A stretch of 64,000 nt of DNA. It comes from Halopseudomonas pachastrellae (GTDB taxonomy: Bacteria; Pseudomonadota; Gammaproteobacteria; Pseudomonadales; Pseudomonadaceae). The position numbers and the translations under genes are program-made. Within the stretch, counting starts at the first letter, position 1, and each line of letters begins with the position of its first letter. The stretch is taken from positions 29,001-93,000 of the forward strand of contig NZ_FOUD01000022.1 in assembly GCF_900114765.1 (NCBI RefSeq), read 5' to 3'. The notes beneath the pieces were generated by a model. That model saw only the letters and a program-made list of their open reading frames with translations. It was not told where the DNA came from and did not search any database. This document shows, one piece after another, positions 63,910 to 64,000 of the stretch.

Positions 63910-64000
63910 GGGTGTACGAATTTTTGTGTAACCGGCTAATGAGCGACACTGTCGCTCCGAACCGGAGACACGATGAGCAAGAAACTACATCCCATCACCG
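63910..64000 (+). mobile_element. Probable left end of an insertion sequence with transposase start
   Basis: GGGTGTACGAATTTTTGTGT at 63910-63929 resembles the GGGTGTACACAAA-type ends of IS256-family elements as I remember them. A start codon at 63973 (ATGAGCAAGAAACTACATCC, protein MSKKLHPIT...) with CGGAG upstream opens a frame that runs off the window. The junction interrupts the phosphoesterase frame. Only nine residues are visible, so the family call is tentative. Confidence 0.4.
63973..64000 (+). CDS. Start of an open frame at the window edge, possible transposase
   Basis: Nine codons, MSKKLHPIT, with CGGAG eight bases before the ATG. Cut by the window edge. The transposase idea rests on the putative terminal sequence 60 bp upstream. 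Confidence 0.35.

Overview
The window is a GC-rich gammaproteobacterial chromosome segment. Gene content and local order point to Pseudomonas in the broad sense, for example the stutzeri or Halopseudomonas groups. The evidence is a spuABCDEF polyamine locus next to aguBA, an argH-algZ-algR-hemCDXY cluster, algP-algQ-dsbB, and a hisBHAF-asmA-mutY-yggX run. Comparisons with P. aeruginosa PAO1 are from memory, not from a search.

Positions 1-14952 form a polyamine and agmatine catabolism and uptake region. On the minus strand lie spuA, B, C, D, E and part of spuF (gamma-glutamylation enzymes, an aminotransferase, two periplasmic binding proteins, an ABC ATPase). Divergent from them are spuI, a PauB-like FAD oxidase, a TetR regulator, mtfA, aguB-aguA and a lipoprotein with repeated PPC-like beta domains. 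The pathway goes from agmatine through N-carbamoylputrescine to putrescine, then through gamma-glutamyl intermediates towards GABA.

Positions 15007-40765 hold housekeeping genes: argH, the AlgZ/AlgR two-component system, hemC-hemD-hemX-hemY, a frameshifted solute-binding protein, an iron-sulfur flavin reductase, ubiD, rho, trxA, the convergent ppx/ppk polyphosphate pair, hemB, a diguanylate cyclase, a thioredoxin-fold protein, a chemoreceptor, a YaiI protein, a YheS-type ABC-F ATPase, algP, algQ and dsbB. Compared with PAO1 the fre-to-dsbB block looks inverted relative to argH-hemY.

Positions 40897-60436 hold secB-grxC-rhodanese, a MITE-like element, gpmI-envC-ctpA-yibQ, a structured non-coding interval, hisF-hisA-hisH-hisB (with CAAGCTTCAAGC-type repeats between genes), an FAD oxidase, asmA-mutY-yggX, tRNA-Phe, a basic amino acid-type ABC transporter and a SAM methyltransferase.

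From 60437 on the character changes: a DnaA-box cluster, tRNA-Thr, then an accessory region. That region holds an unknown small gene, an array of thirteen 18-bp motifs arranged as three tandem units of about 189 bp, a perfect palindrome, a lone tyrosine recombinase, a metallophosphoesterase 3' fragment, and what looks like the start of an insertion sequence at the window edge. The motif array beside the recombinase is the most unusual thing in the window.
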